Assembly (NCBI RefSeq): GCF_018294505.1
Contig: NC_057800.1
Span: 173,862,396-173,926,395, forward strand
Length of the DNA stretch: 64,000 nt
Direction of reading: 5' to 3'
DNA from: Triticum aestivum
Lineage: Eukaryota > Streptophyta > Magnoliopsida > Poales > Poaceae
The position numbers and the translations under genes were made by a program. The notes beneath the pieces were generated by a model, which made no database searches, was not told the DNA's origin, and worked only from the letters and a program-made list of their open reading frames with translations. Shown piece by piece: positions 22,834-35,490 of the stretch; the first letter of the stretch is position 1, and every line of letters starts with the position of its first letter.

Positions 22834-25377
22834 TGTAACATCCCAAATTTTCAATTTGGAATGTTATACAATAGATCATCATTGCATATCATATTTATTT
22901 GCATTTTGGTCGATCCTAGAAATTCTACGCAACTCAAGGACCCTCGGAGAGAGTTGGGGATTTCGTTATTTTCATATTTGAGTTTTCTCAAATTTTGAAA
23001 ATAGGATCATTTGATTTGATTTATTTTTTCTTCAATTATTTCTATTATAAAAATATGATAGAGGGAATAAAATGACTTTCCCAAAATGAAGAAATATTGA
23101 GGATTTAATAAAAAATCAAATAAGATTTTATTTTGGTTTTATTTGCTATTTTATTTGAATTTAGGAAAAATGCGCGTTTTTCAAAATTGCATTTAGGCCC
23201 CAAATAAATGTTCATCCTGTGCGGCTTGATTTTAGAAGCCGGGGAAAATTTATTTCGGGATTTTTGGTGTCCGTATAGTATTCCTTTTGTTTTTTTCTGA
23301 GCGTAATTATTTTAAAAAAAGAGTCCGAACCGACTTTGGGCCGTGTCCAGCCAGGACTCCTCCTGGTCGGGGCTTTATATAGCGCCGCCCCGGGCAGCCC
23401 CTAGCCCATAACCGCGCCCCGCCCCAAACCCCTAGCCGCGCCTAGCCGCCACCGCCGCCTGCTGCCGCCGCCGCCGCCGCGCCACCGCCGAAGCTCGCCG
23501 CCGACGAGGTTGTCCGGCCGCCGTTTTTTTTAGAAAACCGTTGGTTTTCACCAGTTTTTTTTCGTTTTTTTAGATTCGTTGTTTAGATAGATCAGTTTTT
23601 TTCTCGGTTTAGTTATTTAGCGAGCGTTTGTTCGTTTTAACGAACGCGTTCTTCGTTTAGATCCAGATAACGAACGTTCGTTCGTTAATCTGTTCTTCGT
23701 TTTTCTTTTTCTCGGACTAAATCCGCGATTTTTCTGATCGCGACTCCTGATCCGATTTTCGTTCTAGTATAACTTTTCGCTCGTTTATCGGAATCAGGCG
23801 ATTCAAGCGCGTGGAGTTTCGTCTCGAAACCCTCTTTCCGTTTAACCAACTCAAACAAGTTTTTGCCTCTGTAAAATTTGACCTAGATCCAGAATAGTAA
23901 ACAAAGCTTGTTTCTTTTGCCGTTTGTCTTTCGTTGCTTCGTTCGATTTGGTTCTTTTTGACAACCGGAGTTCTTAAGTTGAACCTTCTGGTTAGATCTC
24001 TTATTTGAGTTTTACCTGTGCATTAGTTGAGTACTTATTGTATGCTTGTTTGTTTGCGATAGAGTACCCGGAGTGCGCCACTTGCTACTTCGAATCGCTA
24101 GGTTTTGCGGATCATCAGCAAAGCAAGTAACACTTTGATCATACCTCCTACTACCCAGTTTTTATTGCATTAGATCAATCCTCACACATGAATGATTAGG
24201 ATCTAATTAAATTGTGGGTTTGGGAAGTAGATGAGGTAGTACCTATCACCTGTTTTATTATCAAACCTTTGGGAGTTACTTCTACGTTTGCTTATGCCAT
24301 GCTATGCTAGTAGACGTGGATTGGGTGAGTGAAATCCATGACAGATGTGAGTTTGCTATATTAATGGTTTATCTAAGGTGGCAACTTAAACACACATTTG
24401 GGTGGATTGAGGCACCTGGGTATTCCAGCGATTGCCTGTTTTTCTTTTGGACCGCCACCCAGGCTCAAAGGGATCATGAGATTATTCATACTAGAAACTT
24501 CCTTGTGCAGCCACAAGCTACTATTGGCTCATTAAGTCGTACGAACTCTTACAGTGGTAGACTAGCAGATGTAGGGGAAAGTAGGTGTAACGGTCTACCC
24601 GACCGTAAGGTGCTAGTGCTTCTGAAAGACTATGTCTCGGTCATCCGTTTCTCAAACACCATGTAGTGTGAGAATCCCAACGGAGGAGATCGAGTCTTGT
24701 GGGGAAAAGTGCGCAAACCTCTGCAGAGTGTATAAACTAATCATGGTTAGCCGTGTCCCCGGTTATGGACAACTTGAGTATCTAGTACTTGGATTATCGT
24801 GTGAATCTCATCATGTTACTCTAATTAATTTGTTGGGTTTTTAATGATAATGCTTAATTGGGATTGAGAGGGTGTCTACACTCTTAATGTTTAACAACCA
24901 CCATGATAGTTAAATAAAATGTATTCCTTTGCAGTAGGAAAAATTGGCTTTACGCAAAACTGTAACCATAGAGATTTCCACCAGCCAAATATGCATGTAG
25001 TATAGTCTTATTCTTTCATTGCTCTCTATGTGTTACATTGCCAGCATATTCCATGTGCTGACCCGTTTCAGGCTGCAACGTTCATGTTGCAGACTTTTCA
25101 GACGACGAGTAAGGTGCTTTTAGGTCGTAGTTCTATACTCAGTGATGCCGTTGGAGTTGATTGAATCACTTATCTTCCAAGCCTTCTGCTGTTATCGTTA
25201 TTAGATGGCCTTATGCCATATTTATTGTAATAAGTTCTCTTTTGAGACACTCAATGTAATAAGTGTGTGATTGCTACTCTGTTATAAATCTTTCAAGTAC
25301 TATGTGGTGTCAGCATTACTGATCCATGGATGACACCGGAGCACAGAGATTGGACCGTTTGAGGTCTGGTCGCTACA
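22834..25377 (+). repeat. Gy 5' LTR
   Basis: A 2,544-bp LTR, TGTAACATCCC to TCGCTACA. A TATA box (TTTATATAG) lies at 23374-23382, before a CCG-rich leader (23390-23520). It is the only complete LTR of this subfamily in the window. Confidence 0.92.
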
Positions 25378-25380
25378 AGA

Positions 25381-25392
25381 TGGTATCAGAGC
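25381..25392 (+). other. Gy primer-binding site (initiator Met tRNA)
   Basis: TGGTATCAGAGC is the standard plant primer site complementary to initiator Met tRNA. It lies three bases after the LTR. Confidence 0.95.
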
Positions 25393-25486
25393 TCACGTTG
25401 ACTATAGGACACGACCACTAAGCTAAAGCCCTAGATCACTACTAACTCTTCTCGTTCTGACTCCTCATCTTTTCTACTCTTTTAGG

Positions 25487-26230
25487 ATGGCGGATGCAAG
25501 GAACAAGTTCACGCAACTGGATGAAGATACACCCTTTGGATGTCACTTGAAGGAAGTCACTAGATATCTGGACATAGGAGTACCAAGCTTCAACGGAACC
25601 TACAACGCCACTTTACCTGAAGAGGAGCGCTGGATGATTCAAGTTCAAGTTCCAGGAAGGACGTTCATGCCAATCACTAAGCCCATAGAGTTTTCCTTTG
25701 ATGCACCAACCTTGAGTCTAGGAAAGAGCATGGCAGCTCACATCGCCATGGGACGCATTGGAGAAGTTTACCGCAATGATCTCAAGGATACTATCTACCA
25801 GATTTGTGGGCGCCGAGACGAGCACTGGGAGATGATCAGCACCAGGAAGGATAGATCAATTGCAGCTTTTATTCAGGAGTTAAACCAGCACATTCGACGT
25901 TAGGAGAACCAGATGTGCGCCGACATGATAGATCTAAAGAAGGCGAGGACAAGAATCAAGGAACTGGAGGAAGAACTCAAGGCTACATGTGAAGATTATG
26001 AAGAGGAAATCGAAGTATTAGTGGAGAAGAATGACGATCTGATCAAGAAGATCGGAATATTTATGGGAGGCCCTACACCAGTAGAAGAAGACGAAGAACC
26101 CAAGGAGATTCGCCTGGAAGACTACATCATCATCGATGACACCGACTCGGATCCAGATGATAGCGATGATGACTATGTTGATGAAGCTGGAGCAGATATC
26201 ATGGATTCTGCAACCGGAGAATATTTCTAG
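25487..26230 (+). pseudogene. Accessory ORF ahead of gag in Gy, one stop codon
   Basis: One frame of 247 codons from the ATG at 25487, broken only by a TAG at 25901-25903 (one change from CAG). The first 138 residues form a compact, non-repetitive domain (LDIGVPSFNGTYNATLPEE, MAAHIAMGRIGEVY) that I do not recognise. The rest is a Glu/Lys coiled coil followed by a strongly acidic tail (DDTDSDPDDSDDD). It lies between the primer site and gag, where plant gypsy elements usually have only leader sequence. It is not a gag, since a typical gag follows separately. Confidence 0.7.
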
Positions 26231-26426
26231 TAAACCACCCCATCAGTAGTATTAGTCCACCATGTAAATATAGTAGTCCGAGCACTTTTGCGATAGTTAG
26301 ATCGATTGTATGCCCTTGTTTGATTGAATAAAGTGAATTGTTTGCTTTTGCCTCATGTGCATAAGGGTAGTGTTTTCTCTCCAGACCCCTCTCTATTCTT
26401 AAATCTCATCTTTTCTAAACCCTCAG

Positions 26427-28516
26427 ATGCCTCCGAGACGTGACCCCAGATTTACCTTCCCACCGGAGCTCACCTAGTTGATCCTGCAGCAGAACACGTT
26501 GATGCAGTTGCTAGTCCAGAATCAGAATCAGGGGAACAACAACAACAACCCACCACCACCACCACCTGTTGATCACTTAGCCCGTTTTCTTAGGCTAAAT
26601 CCGCCGGTGTTTTCCAGTAGCACCGAGACGATAGTAGCAGATGATTGGCTTCGCAAGACAGTAAGGGAGTTGACCACGGCAGGATGCACAGATGCGGGAA
26701 AGGTGAAGTTTGTCGCACATCAGCTTGAAGGACCCGCAACATCATGGTGGGAGAATTTCACCGCCACTTTCCCTATCGACACTGTCACATGGGACCAGTT
26801 CCAGCAGGCTTTCCGTACTACCCATGTTTCAGCAGGAGCTATGGCCATGAAGAAGCGAGAGTTTCGCAACTTGCGCCAAGGAGGACAGACAGTTGGCCGG
26901 TATGTGGAGGACTTTAATAAGCTAGCACGTTATGCCCCAGATGACGTTGCTACGGATGCAGCTAAGCAGGAGAAGTTTCTGGAAGGATTGAATGATGAGT
27001 TGAGCTGGCAGTTGATGGTAGCAACCTTCAACAACTACCAGGAGTTGGTAGATCGTGCTCTCATGATTGAAGGGAAGCAGCAGCAGATTGAGAATCGCAA
27101 GAGGAAGTATGGACAAGGAAAGTACAATTCAGGAGCTCAGCAGAAGCCACATTTTACCTCTAGACCGGGAGGACATTTTCAGCATACCCGTGGAGGAGGT
27201 AGCTCGCACAATCATAATGACACCAAGAATGGTAATGGGAATGGAGAAAGCAACGGCCAGAACCGTACAAACCCATCAATCCCAGCCAAGAGAGACCTAA
27301 GCCAAGTCACTTGCTTTAAGTGCCAGAAGACCGGACATTATGCCAATGAATGTCATGAATCCCAGAATGGAAATGGCAATGGAAGCTCTAGGAAGAATCC
27401 GAACCCTTTCAATAGGGGACAGGTGGACCACGTTAACGTGGAGGAGGTTGAAGAGCAGCCGGATGCAGTAATCGGTAAGTTTTTGGTTAAGTCATTTACT
27501 GCATTCGTTCTTTTCGATACTGGTGCATCGCATTCATACATATCAAGGGGATTTGTGGATAAGTATAAACTGCCCACTAAGGTTCTTAGAACACCCATGT
27601 TAGTAAGCTCACCAGGAGCGGAGTATATGGCCAGCCAAGGATGTTTTCAAGTGCCATTGAATATAGGTAGGCATGTGTTTCCCTCGGATTTGATCATTTT
27701 GGAATCACAAGGTTTAGATGTAATTCTGGGTATGGATTGGCTATCGATGTATGGAGGGAACATCGATTGCACCAGTAAGTCAATTTTGCTTACCACCCTA
27801 GAAGGAAGAAGGATCAAGTATGTATCCCGGCATGTGCCAAAGAGGACTCAAATAAATTCGTTAACAGGAGTTGTGCAGGAGGAAGTACCGGTAGTGAAGG
27901 ATTTCCCTGATGTATTTCCAGAAGAGTTGCCAGGCATGCCACCGGATAGAGATATTGAGTTTTTGATTGAGCTTTTGCCAGGCACAGGGCCAATATCTAA
28001 GAGACCATATAGGATGCCTGCAAAGGATTTGGGAGAGATTAAGAAGCAGATTAAGGAGTTACTGGATAAAGGATATATCTGCCCAAGTTCTTCGCCTTGG
28101 GGATCGCCAGTACTTCTAGTGGAGAAGAAGGATGGATCGTTAATGATGGTTGTTGATTATCGAGGATTGAATGAAGTAACCATCAAGAACAAGTACCCAC
28201 TACCGACGATCAATGATTTGTTTGATCGATTGCAAGGAGCTAAGGTATTTTCCAAGATCGATCTGCGATCAGGATACCATCACTTGAAGATTCGAGAATA
28301 GGATATACCTAAGACAACTTTTACCACCAGGTATGGGCTGTACGAGTATACCGTTATGTCATTTGGTTTGACTAACGCACATGCATATTTTATGAACATG
28401 ATGAACAAAGTATTTATGGAGTTTTTGGATAAGTTCGTCGTAGTGTTCATTGATGATATTCTGGTTTACTCGAAGAATGAAGAGGAGCATAAGGAGCATT
28501 TGCGTTTGGTACTTGG
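26427..28516 (+). pseudogene. Gy gag-pol, truncated in reverse transcriptase
   Basis: The ATG at 26427 opens a frame with stops at 26475 (TAG, from CAG) and 28299 (TAG). It holds an Asn/Pro-rich N-terminus, gag core ([11 protein letters not shown], 26740-27060), a canonical zinc knuckle C-X2-C-X4-H-X4-C at 27312-27353, aspartic protease DTGAS at 27516, and reverse transcriptase from about 27950 with FIDD at 28449-28457 (the F codon starts at 28446). The frame ends at about 28516 in [13 protein letters not shown], where it is joined to LTR sequence. RNase H and integrase are missing. One frame for gag and pol is usual in this group. Confidence 0.9.
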
Positions 28517-28519
28517 TAA

Positions 28520-30504
28520 GCCGCCGCCGCCAGCCCATAACCGCGCCCCACCCCAAAACCCTAGCCGCGCCTAGCCGCCGCTGCGCCGCCGCCGGAGCTC
28601 GCCGCCGACGAGGTTGTCCCGCCGCCGGTTTTTTTAGAAAACCGTTGGTTTTCATCGTTTTCTTCCGGTTGTTTTAGATTTGTTTTTTTAGATAGATTGG
28701 TTTTTTTTCTCGGTTGAGTTATTTAGCGAGCGTTCGCTCGTTCATTCGTTTTAACGAACATGTTCTTCGTTTAGATCTAGATAACAAACGTTTGTTCGTT
28801 AATCTGTTCGTCGTTTTTCTTTTTCTCGGATTAAATCCGTGATTTTTCTAATCGTGATTCCTGATCCGATTTTTGTTCTAGTATAACTTTTCGCTCGTTT
28901 ATCGGAATCAGGCGATTCAAGCGCCTGGAGTTTCATCTCGAAACCCTCTTTCCGTTTAACCAACTCAAACAAATTTTTGCCTCTGTAAAATTTGACCTAG
29001 ATCCAGACTAGTAAACGAAGCTTGTTTCTTTTACCGTTTGTCTTTCGTTGCTTCGTTCGATTTGGTTCTTTTTGCCAACCGGAGTTCTTAAGTTGAACCT
29101 TCTAGTTAGATCTCTTATTTGAGTTTTACCTGTGCATTAGTTGAGTACTTATTGTATGCTTGTTTGTTTGCGATAGAGTACCCGGAGTGCGCTGCTTGCT
29201 ACTTCGAATCGCTAGGTTTTGCGGATCATCAGCAAGGCAAGTACCACTTTGATCATACCTCCTACTACCCAGTTTTTATTGCATTAGATCAATCCTCACA
29301 CATTGCATGATTAGGATCTAATTAAATTGTGGGTTTGGGAAGTAGATGAGGTAGTACCTATCACCTGTTTTATTATCAAACCTTTGGGAGTTACTTCTAC
29401 GTTTGTTTATGCCATGCTATGCTAGTAGACGTGGATTGGGTGAGTGAAATCCATCACAGATGTGAGTTTGTTAAATTAATGGTTTATCTAAGGTGGCAAC
29501 TTAAACACACATCTGGGTGGATTGAGGCACCTGGGTATTCCAGCGATTGCCTATTTTTCTTTTGGACCGCCACCCAGGCTCAAAGGGATCATGAGATTAT
29601 TCATACTAGAAACTTCCATGTGCAGCCACAAGCTACTATGGGCTCTAGCATAGTTGATTAAGTCGTGCGAACTCTTACAGTGGTAGACTAGCAGATGTAG
29701 GAGAAAGTAGGTGTAACGGTCTACCCGATCGTAAGGTGCTAGCGCTTTTGAAAGACTGTGTCTCGATCATCCGTTTCTCAAACACCATGTAGTGCGAGAA
29801 TCCCAACGAAGGAGATCGAGTCTTATGGGGAAAAGTGTGCAAACCTCTGCAGAGTGTATAAACTAATCATGGTTAGCTGTGTCCCCGGTTATGGACAACT
29901 TGAGTATCTAGTACTTGGATTATCGTGTGAATCTCATCATGTTACTCTAATTAATTTGTTGGGTTTTTAATGATGATGCTTAATTGGGATTGAGAGGGTG
30001 TCTACACTCTCAATGTTTAACAACCACCATGATAGTTAAATAAAATTTATTCCTTTGCAGTAGGGAAAAATTGGCTTTACGCAAAACTGTAACCATAGAG
30101 CTTTCCACCAGCCAAATATGCATGTAGTATAGTCTTATTCTTTCATTGCTCTCTATGTGTTACATTGCCAGCATATTCCATGTGCTGACCCGTTTCGGGC
30201 TGCAACATTCATGTTGCAGACTTTTCAGATGACGAGTAAGGTGCTTTTAGGTCGTAGTTCTATATTCAGTGATGCCGTTGGAGTTGATGGACTCACTTAT
30301 CTTCCAAGCCTTCCGCTGTTATCATTATTAGATGGCCTTATGCCATATTTATTGTAATAAGTTCTCTTTTGAGACACTCGATGTAATAAGTGTGTGATTG
30401 CTACTCTGTTATAAATCCTTCAAGTATTGTGTGGTGTCAGCATTATTGATCCAGGGATGACACCGGAGCACAGAGATTGGACCGTTTGAGGTCTGGTCGC
30501 TACA
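28520..30504 (+). repeat. Gy 3' LTR, 5'-truncated
   Basis: It aligns with 23400-25377 of the 5' LTR. The junction lies in a GCC-repeat (GCCGCCGCC), so short repeats may have mediated the deletion. It ends TCGCTACA followed by the TGCTT duplication. Confidence 0.88.
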
Positions 30505-32525
30505 TGCTTGGAGCGTCATTTTATTGTATTTTGTTTTGCTTGCTGTTTGAATAAAATACCAAGATCTGAAATTATTAAATGTTAGATAGTCTTCACATAG
30601 TTGTATAATTATTCAACTACTCATTGATCTTCACTTATATCTTTCTGAGTAGTTTGTCATTTCCTCTAGTGCTTCACTTACATCTTTTTAGAGCACGGTA
30701 GTGGTTTTATTTTGAAGAAATAGATGAACTATCATGCTTCACTTATATTATTTTGAGAGTCCTAAACAGGATGGTAATTTTCTTTGGTTATGAAACTGTT
30801 CCTAATATGATGGGCATCCAAGAGGGATATAATAAAAACTTTCATATAGAGTGCATTGAATACTATGAGAAGTCTGATACTTGATAATTGTTTTGAGATA
30901 TGGAGATGGTGATATTAGAGTCATGCTAGTTGAGTAGTTGTGAATTTGAGAAATACTTGTGTTGAAGTTTGTGATTCCCGTAGCATGCACGTATGGTGAA
31001 CCGTTATGTGATGAAGTTGGAGCATGATTTATTTATTGATTGTCTTCCATATGAGTGGCGGTCGGGGACGAGAGATGGTCTTTTCCTACCAATCTATCCC
31101 CCTAGGAGCATGTGCGTAGTACTTTGTTTCAATAACTAATAGATTTTGCAATAAGTATGTGAGTTCTTTATGACTAATGTTGAGTCCATGGATTATACGC
31201 ACTCTCACCCTTCCACATTTGCTAGCCTCTCTATTACCGCGCACTTTTCGCTGGTATCATACACCCACCATATACCTTCCTCAAAACAACCACCATATCT
31301 ACCTATTATGGCATTTCCATAGCCATTCCGAGATATATTGCCATGCAACTTTCCACCGTTCCGTTTGTTATGACACGCTTCATCATTGTCATGCATGATC
31401 ATGTAGTTGACATCGTATTTGTGGCAAAGCCACCGTTCATAATTTTTTCATACATGTCACTCTTGATTCATTGCATATCCCGGTACACCGCCGGAGGCAT
31501 TCACATAGAGTCATATTTTGTTCTAAGTATTGAGTTGTAATTCTTGAGTTGTAAGTAAAAAGAAGTGTGATGATCATCATTATTAGATCATTGTCCCAAT
31601 GAGGAAAGGATGATGGAGACTATGATTCCCCCACAAGTCAGAATGAGACTCCGGACGAAAAGCAAAGAGGCCAAAAAAAGAGAGAAGGCCCAAATAAAAA
31701 AATAAAAATAAAAATAAAAAAAGAGAGAAAAAGAGAGAAGGGACAATGCTACTATCCTTTTACCACACTTGTGCTTCAAAGTAGCACCATGATCTTCATG
31801 ATAGAGAGTCTGTTATGTTGTCACTTTCATATACTAGTGGGAATCTTTCATTATAGAACTTGGCTTGTATATTCCAATGATGGGCTTCCTCAAAATGCCC
31901 TAGGTCTTTGTGAGCAAGCGAGTTGGATGCACACCCACTTAGTTTCTTTTGTTGAGCTTTCATATACTTATCGCTCTAGTGCATCTGTTGCATGACAATC
32001 CCTACTCACTCACATTGATATGTATTGATGGGCATCTCCATAGCCCGTTGATACGCCAAGTTGATGTGAGACTATGTTCCTCCTTTTTGTCTTCTCCACA
32101 ACCACCATTCTATTCCACCTATAGTGCTATATCCATGGCTCACTCTCATGTATTGCGTGAAGATTGAAAAAGTTTGAGAACATCAAAAGTATGAAACAAT
32201 TGCTTGGCTTGTCATCGGGGTTGTGCATGATTTAAATATTTTTGTGTGATGAAGATAAAACATAGCCAGACTATATGATTTTGTAGGGATAGCTTTCTTT
32301 GGCCATGTTATTTTGAGAAGACATGATTACTTTGTTAGTATGCTTGAAGTATTATTATTTTTATGTCAATATTAAACTTTTGTCTTGAATATTATGGATA
32401 TGAATATTCTTGCCACAATAAAGATAATTACATGGATAAATATGTTAGAGAGCATTCCACATCAAAAATTCTGTTTTTATCATTTACCTACTCGAGGACG
32501 AGCAAGAATTAAGCTTGGGGATGCT
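30505..32525 (+). other. Non-coding right interior of E1
   Basis: This resumes E1 at GGAGCGTC and aligns with 52630-54108 of E2. No gene is seen. An A-rich run with GAGA units lies at about 31675-31740. The end carries CTCGAGGACGAG and AAGCTTGGGGATGC (32511-32524), the polypurine tract before the 3' LTR. The same AAGCTTGGGGATGC motif occurs within the hairpin modules. Confidence 0.75.
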
Positions 32526-33723
32526 TGATACCTCTCCAACGTATCTATAATTTTTTATTGTTCCATGCTATTATATTACCCGTTTTGGATGTTTATGGGC
32601 ATTATTATACACTTTTATATTATTTTTGGGACTAACCAATTAACCGGAGGCCCAACCCAAAATGTTGTTTTATTGCCCATTTCATTATTTCTAAGGAAAG
32701 GAATATCAAACGGAGTCCAAATGGAATGAAACCTTCGGGAGAGTTATTTTTGGAACGGAAGCAACCCAGGAGACTTGGAGTAGACGTCAGGGAAGCTTCG
32801 AGGAAGCCATGAGTAAGGAAGGCGCACCCTACCGCCCTGGGCGTGCCCCCACCCACGTGGGCCCCTCGTGGCTCCCCTGACCGACTTCTTTCGCCTATAT
32901 ATGTCCATATACCCTAAAACATCGAAGAGCACAATAGATCGGGAGTTCCGCCGCCAGAAGTCTCCGTAGCCACCGAAAACCAATCCAGACCCGTTCCTGC
33001 ACCCTCCCGGAGAGGGGGAATCCCTCTCTGGTAGCCATCTTCATCATCCCGGCGCTCTCCATGATGAGGAGGGAGTAGTCCACCCTCGGGGCTGAGGGTA
33101 TGTACAACTAGCTATGTGTTTGATCTCTCTCTCTCTCTCATGTTCTTGAGGTGGCAGGATCTTGATGTATCGCGAGCTTTGCTATTATAGTTGGATCTTA
33201 TGATGTTTCTCCCCCTCCACTCTCTTGTAATGGATTGAGTTTTCCCTTTGAAGTCATCTTATCGGATTGAGTCTTTAAGGATTTGAGAACACTTGATGTA
33301 TGTCTTGCATGTGCTTATCTATGGTGACAATGGGATATCACGTGATCCAGTTGATGTATGTTTTGGTGATCAACTTGCGAGTTCCGTGACCTTGTAAACT
33401 TATGCATAGGGGTTGGCACACGTTTTCATCTTGACCCTCCGTAGAAACTTAGGGGCACTCTTTGAAGTACTTTGTGTTGGTTGAATAGATGAATCTGAGA
33501 TTGTGTGGTGCATATCGTATAATCATACCCACGGATACTTGAGGTGACACTGGAGTATCTAGGTGACATTAGGGTTTTGGTTGATTTGTGTCTTAAGGTG
33601 TTATTCTAGTACGAACTCTATGATAGATTGAACGGAAAGAATAGCTTCGTGTTATTTTACTACGGACTCTTGAACAGATCGATCAGAAAGGATAACTTTG
33701 AGGTGGTTTCATACCCTACCATA
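32526..33723 (+). repeat. E1 3' LTR, first part
   Basis: It starts TGATACCTCTCCAACG with a TATA box at 32895-32902. Angela is inserted after CCATA (33719-33723). The LTR continues at 42377. Confidence 0.9.
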
Positions 33724-35476
33724 TGTTGGAAATATGCCCTAGAGGCAATAATAGAAGTATTATTATTATATTTCCTTGTTCATGATAATTGTCTTTTATT
33801 CATGCTATAACTGTATTATCCGGAAATCGTAATACACATGTGAATACATAGACCACAATCTGTCCCTAGTGAGCCTCTAGTTGACTAGCTCGTTGTGATC
33901 AACAGATAGTCATGGTTTCCTGGCTATGGACATTGGATGTCGTTGATAACGGGATCACATCATTAGGAGAATGATGAGATGGACAAGACCCAATCCTAAG
34001 CATAGCACTAGATCGTGTAGTTCGTATGCTAAAGCTTTTCTAATGTCAAGTATCATTTCCTTAGACCATGAGATTGTGCAACTCCCGGATACCGTAGGAG
34101 TGCTTTGGGTGTGCCAAACGTCACAACATAACTGGGTGGCTATAAAGGTACACTACGGGTATCTCTGAAAGTGTCTGTTGGGTTGGCACGAATCGAGATT
34201 GGGATTTTGTCACTCCGTGTAAACGGAGAGGTATCTCTGGGCCCACTCGGTAGGACATCATCATAATGTGCACAATGTGACCAAGGGGTTGATCACGGGA
34301 TGATGTGTTACGGAACGAGTAAAGAGACTTGCCGGTAACGAGATTGAACAAGGTATCGGTATACCGACGATCGTATCTCGGGCAAGTACCATACCGCTAG
34401 ACAAAGGGAATTGTATACGGGATTGATTGAGTCCTTGACATCGTGGTTCATCCGATGAGATCATCGTGGAACATGTGGGAGCCAACATGGGTATCCAGAT
34501 CCCGCTGTTGGTTATTGACCGGAGAACATCTCGGTCATGACTACATGTCTCCCGAACCCGTAGGGTCTACACACTTAAGGTTTGATGACGCTAGGGTTAT
34601 AAAGGAAGTTTGTATGTGGTTACCGAATGTTGTTCGGAGTCCCGGATGAGATCCCGGACGTCACGAGGACTTCCGGAATGGTCCGGAGGTAAAGATTTAT
34701 ATATAGGAAGTCTTGTTTCGGCCATCGGGACAAGTTTCGGGGTCATCGATATTGTACCGGGACCACCGGAAGGGTCCCGGGGGCCCACCCGGTGGGGCCA
34801 CCTGCCCCGGGGGGCCACATGGGCTGTAGGGGGTGCGCCTTGGCCTACATGGGCCAAGGGCACCAGCCCCAAGAGGCCCATGCGCCTAGGGAACCCTAGA
34901 GGGAAGAGTCCTCAAGGGGGAAGGCACCTCCGAGGTGCCTTGGGGAGGATGGACTCCTCCCCCCCTCTTGGCCGCACCCCTTTCTTGGAGTAGGGGGCAA
35001 GGCTGCGCCTCCCCCCTCTCCCCAGCCCCTATATATAGTGGAGGGGAGGGAGGGCATCCAAACCTGAGCCCTTGGCGCCTCCCTCCCTCCCGTGACACCT
35101 CCTCCTCTCCCGTAGGTGCTTGGCGAAGCCCTGCAGGATTGCCACGCTCCTCCATCACCACCACGCGCATTGTGCTGCTGCTGGATGGAGTCTTCCTCAA
35201 CCTCTCCCTCTCTCCTCGCTGGATCAAGGCGTGGGAGACATCGTCGAGCTGTACGTGTGTTGAACGCGGAGGTGCCGTCCGTTCGGCACTAGGATCATCG
35301 GTGATCTGAATCACGACGAGTACGACTCCATCAACCCCGTTCACTTGAACGCTTCCGCTTAGCGATCTACAAGGGTATGTAGATGCACTCTCCTTTCTAC
35401 TCGTTGCTGGTCTCTCCATAGATAGATCTTGGTGTTACGTAGGAAATTTTTTGAATTTCTGCTACGTTCCCCAACA
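33724..35476 (+). repeat. Angela 5' LTR
   Basis: A 1,753-bp LTR from TGTTGGAAATATGCC to TTCCCCAACA, with a TATA box CTATATATAG at 35029-35038. Open frames of up to 127 codons inside it recur in the other LTR and are not called genes. Confidence 0.95.
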
Positions 35477-35477
35477 G

Positions 35478-35490
35478 TGGCATCATGAGC
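35478..35490 (+). other. Angela primer-binding site, degenerate
   Basis: TGGCATCATGAGC follows the LTR, where related elements have TGGTATCAGAGC. The changes would weaken pairing with initiator Met tRNA. Confidence 0.7.

Larger units (their letters stand above)
22834..30504 (+). mobile_element. Gy: Ty3/gypsy element with internal deletion
   Basis: It has a full 5' LTR, initiator-Met primer site, accessory ORF, gag, protease and partial reverse transcriptase. It then joins directly to a 3' LTR lacking about its first 570 bp. RNase H, integrase and polypurine tract are gone. Perfect TGCTT duplications flank it. LTRs differ at about 3% in a 300-bp sample, suggesting insertion roughly a million years ago at the usual grass rate. 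Confidence 0.9.

Noticed and set aside
34597..35419. Open frames of 94-177 codons in the Angela LTR, repeated at 41498-42319
   Set aside because: They are duplicated only because the LTR is duplicated, differ in frame between copies through a one-base indel, and overlap on both strands.
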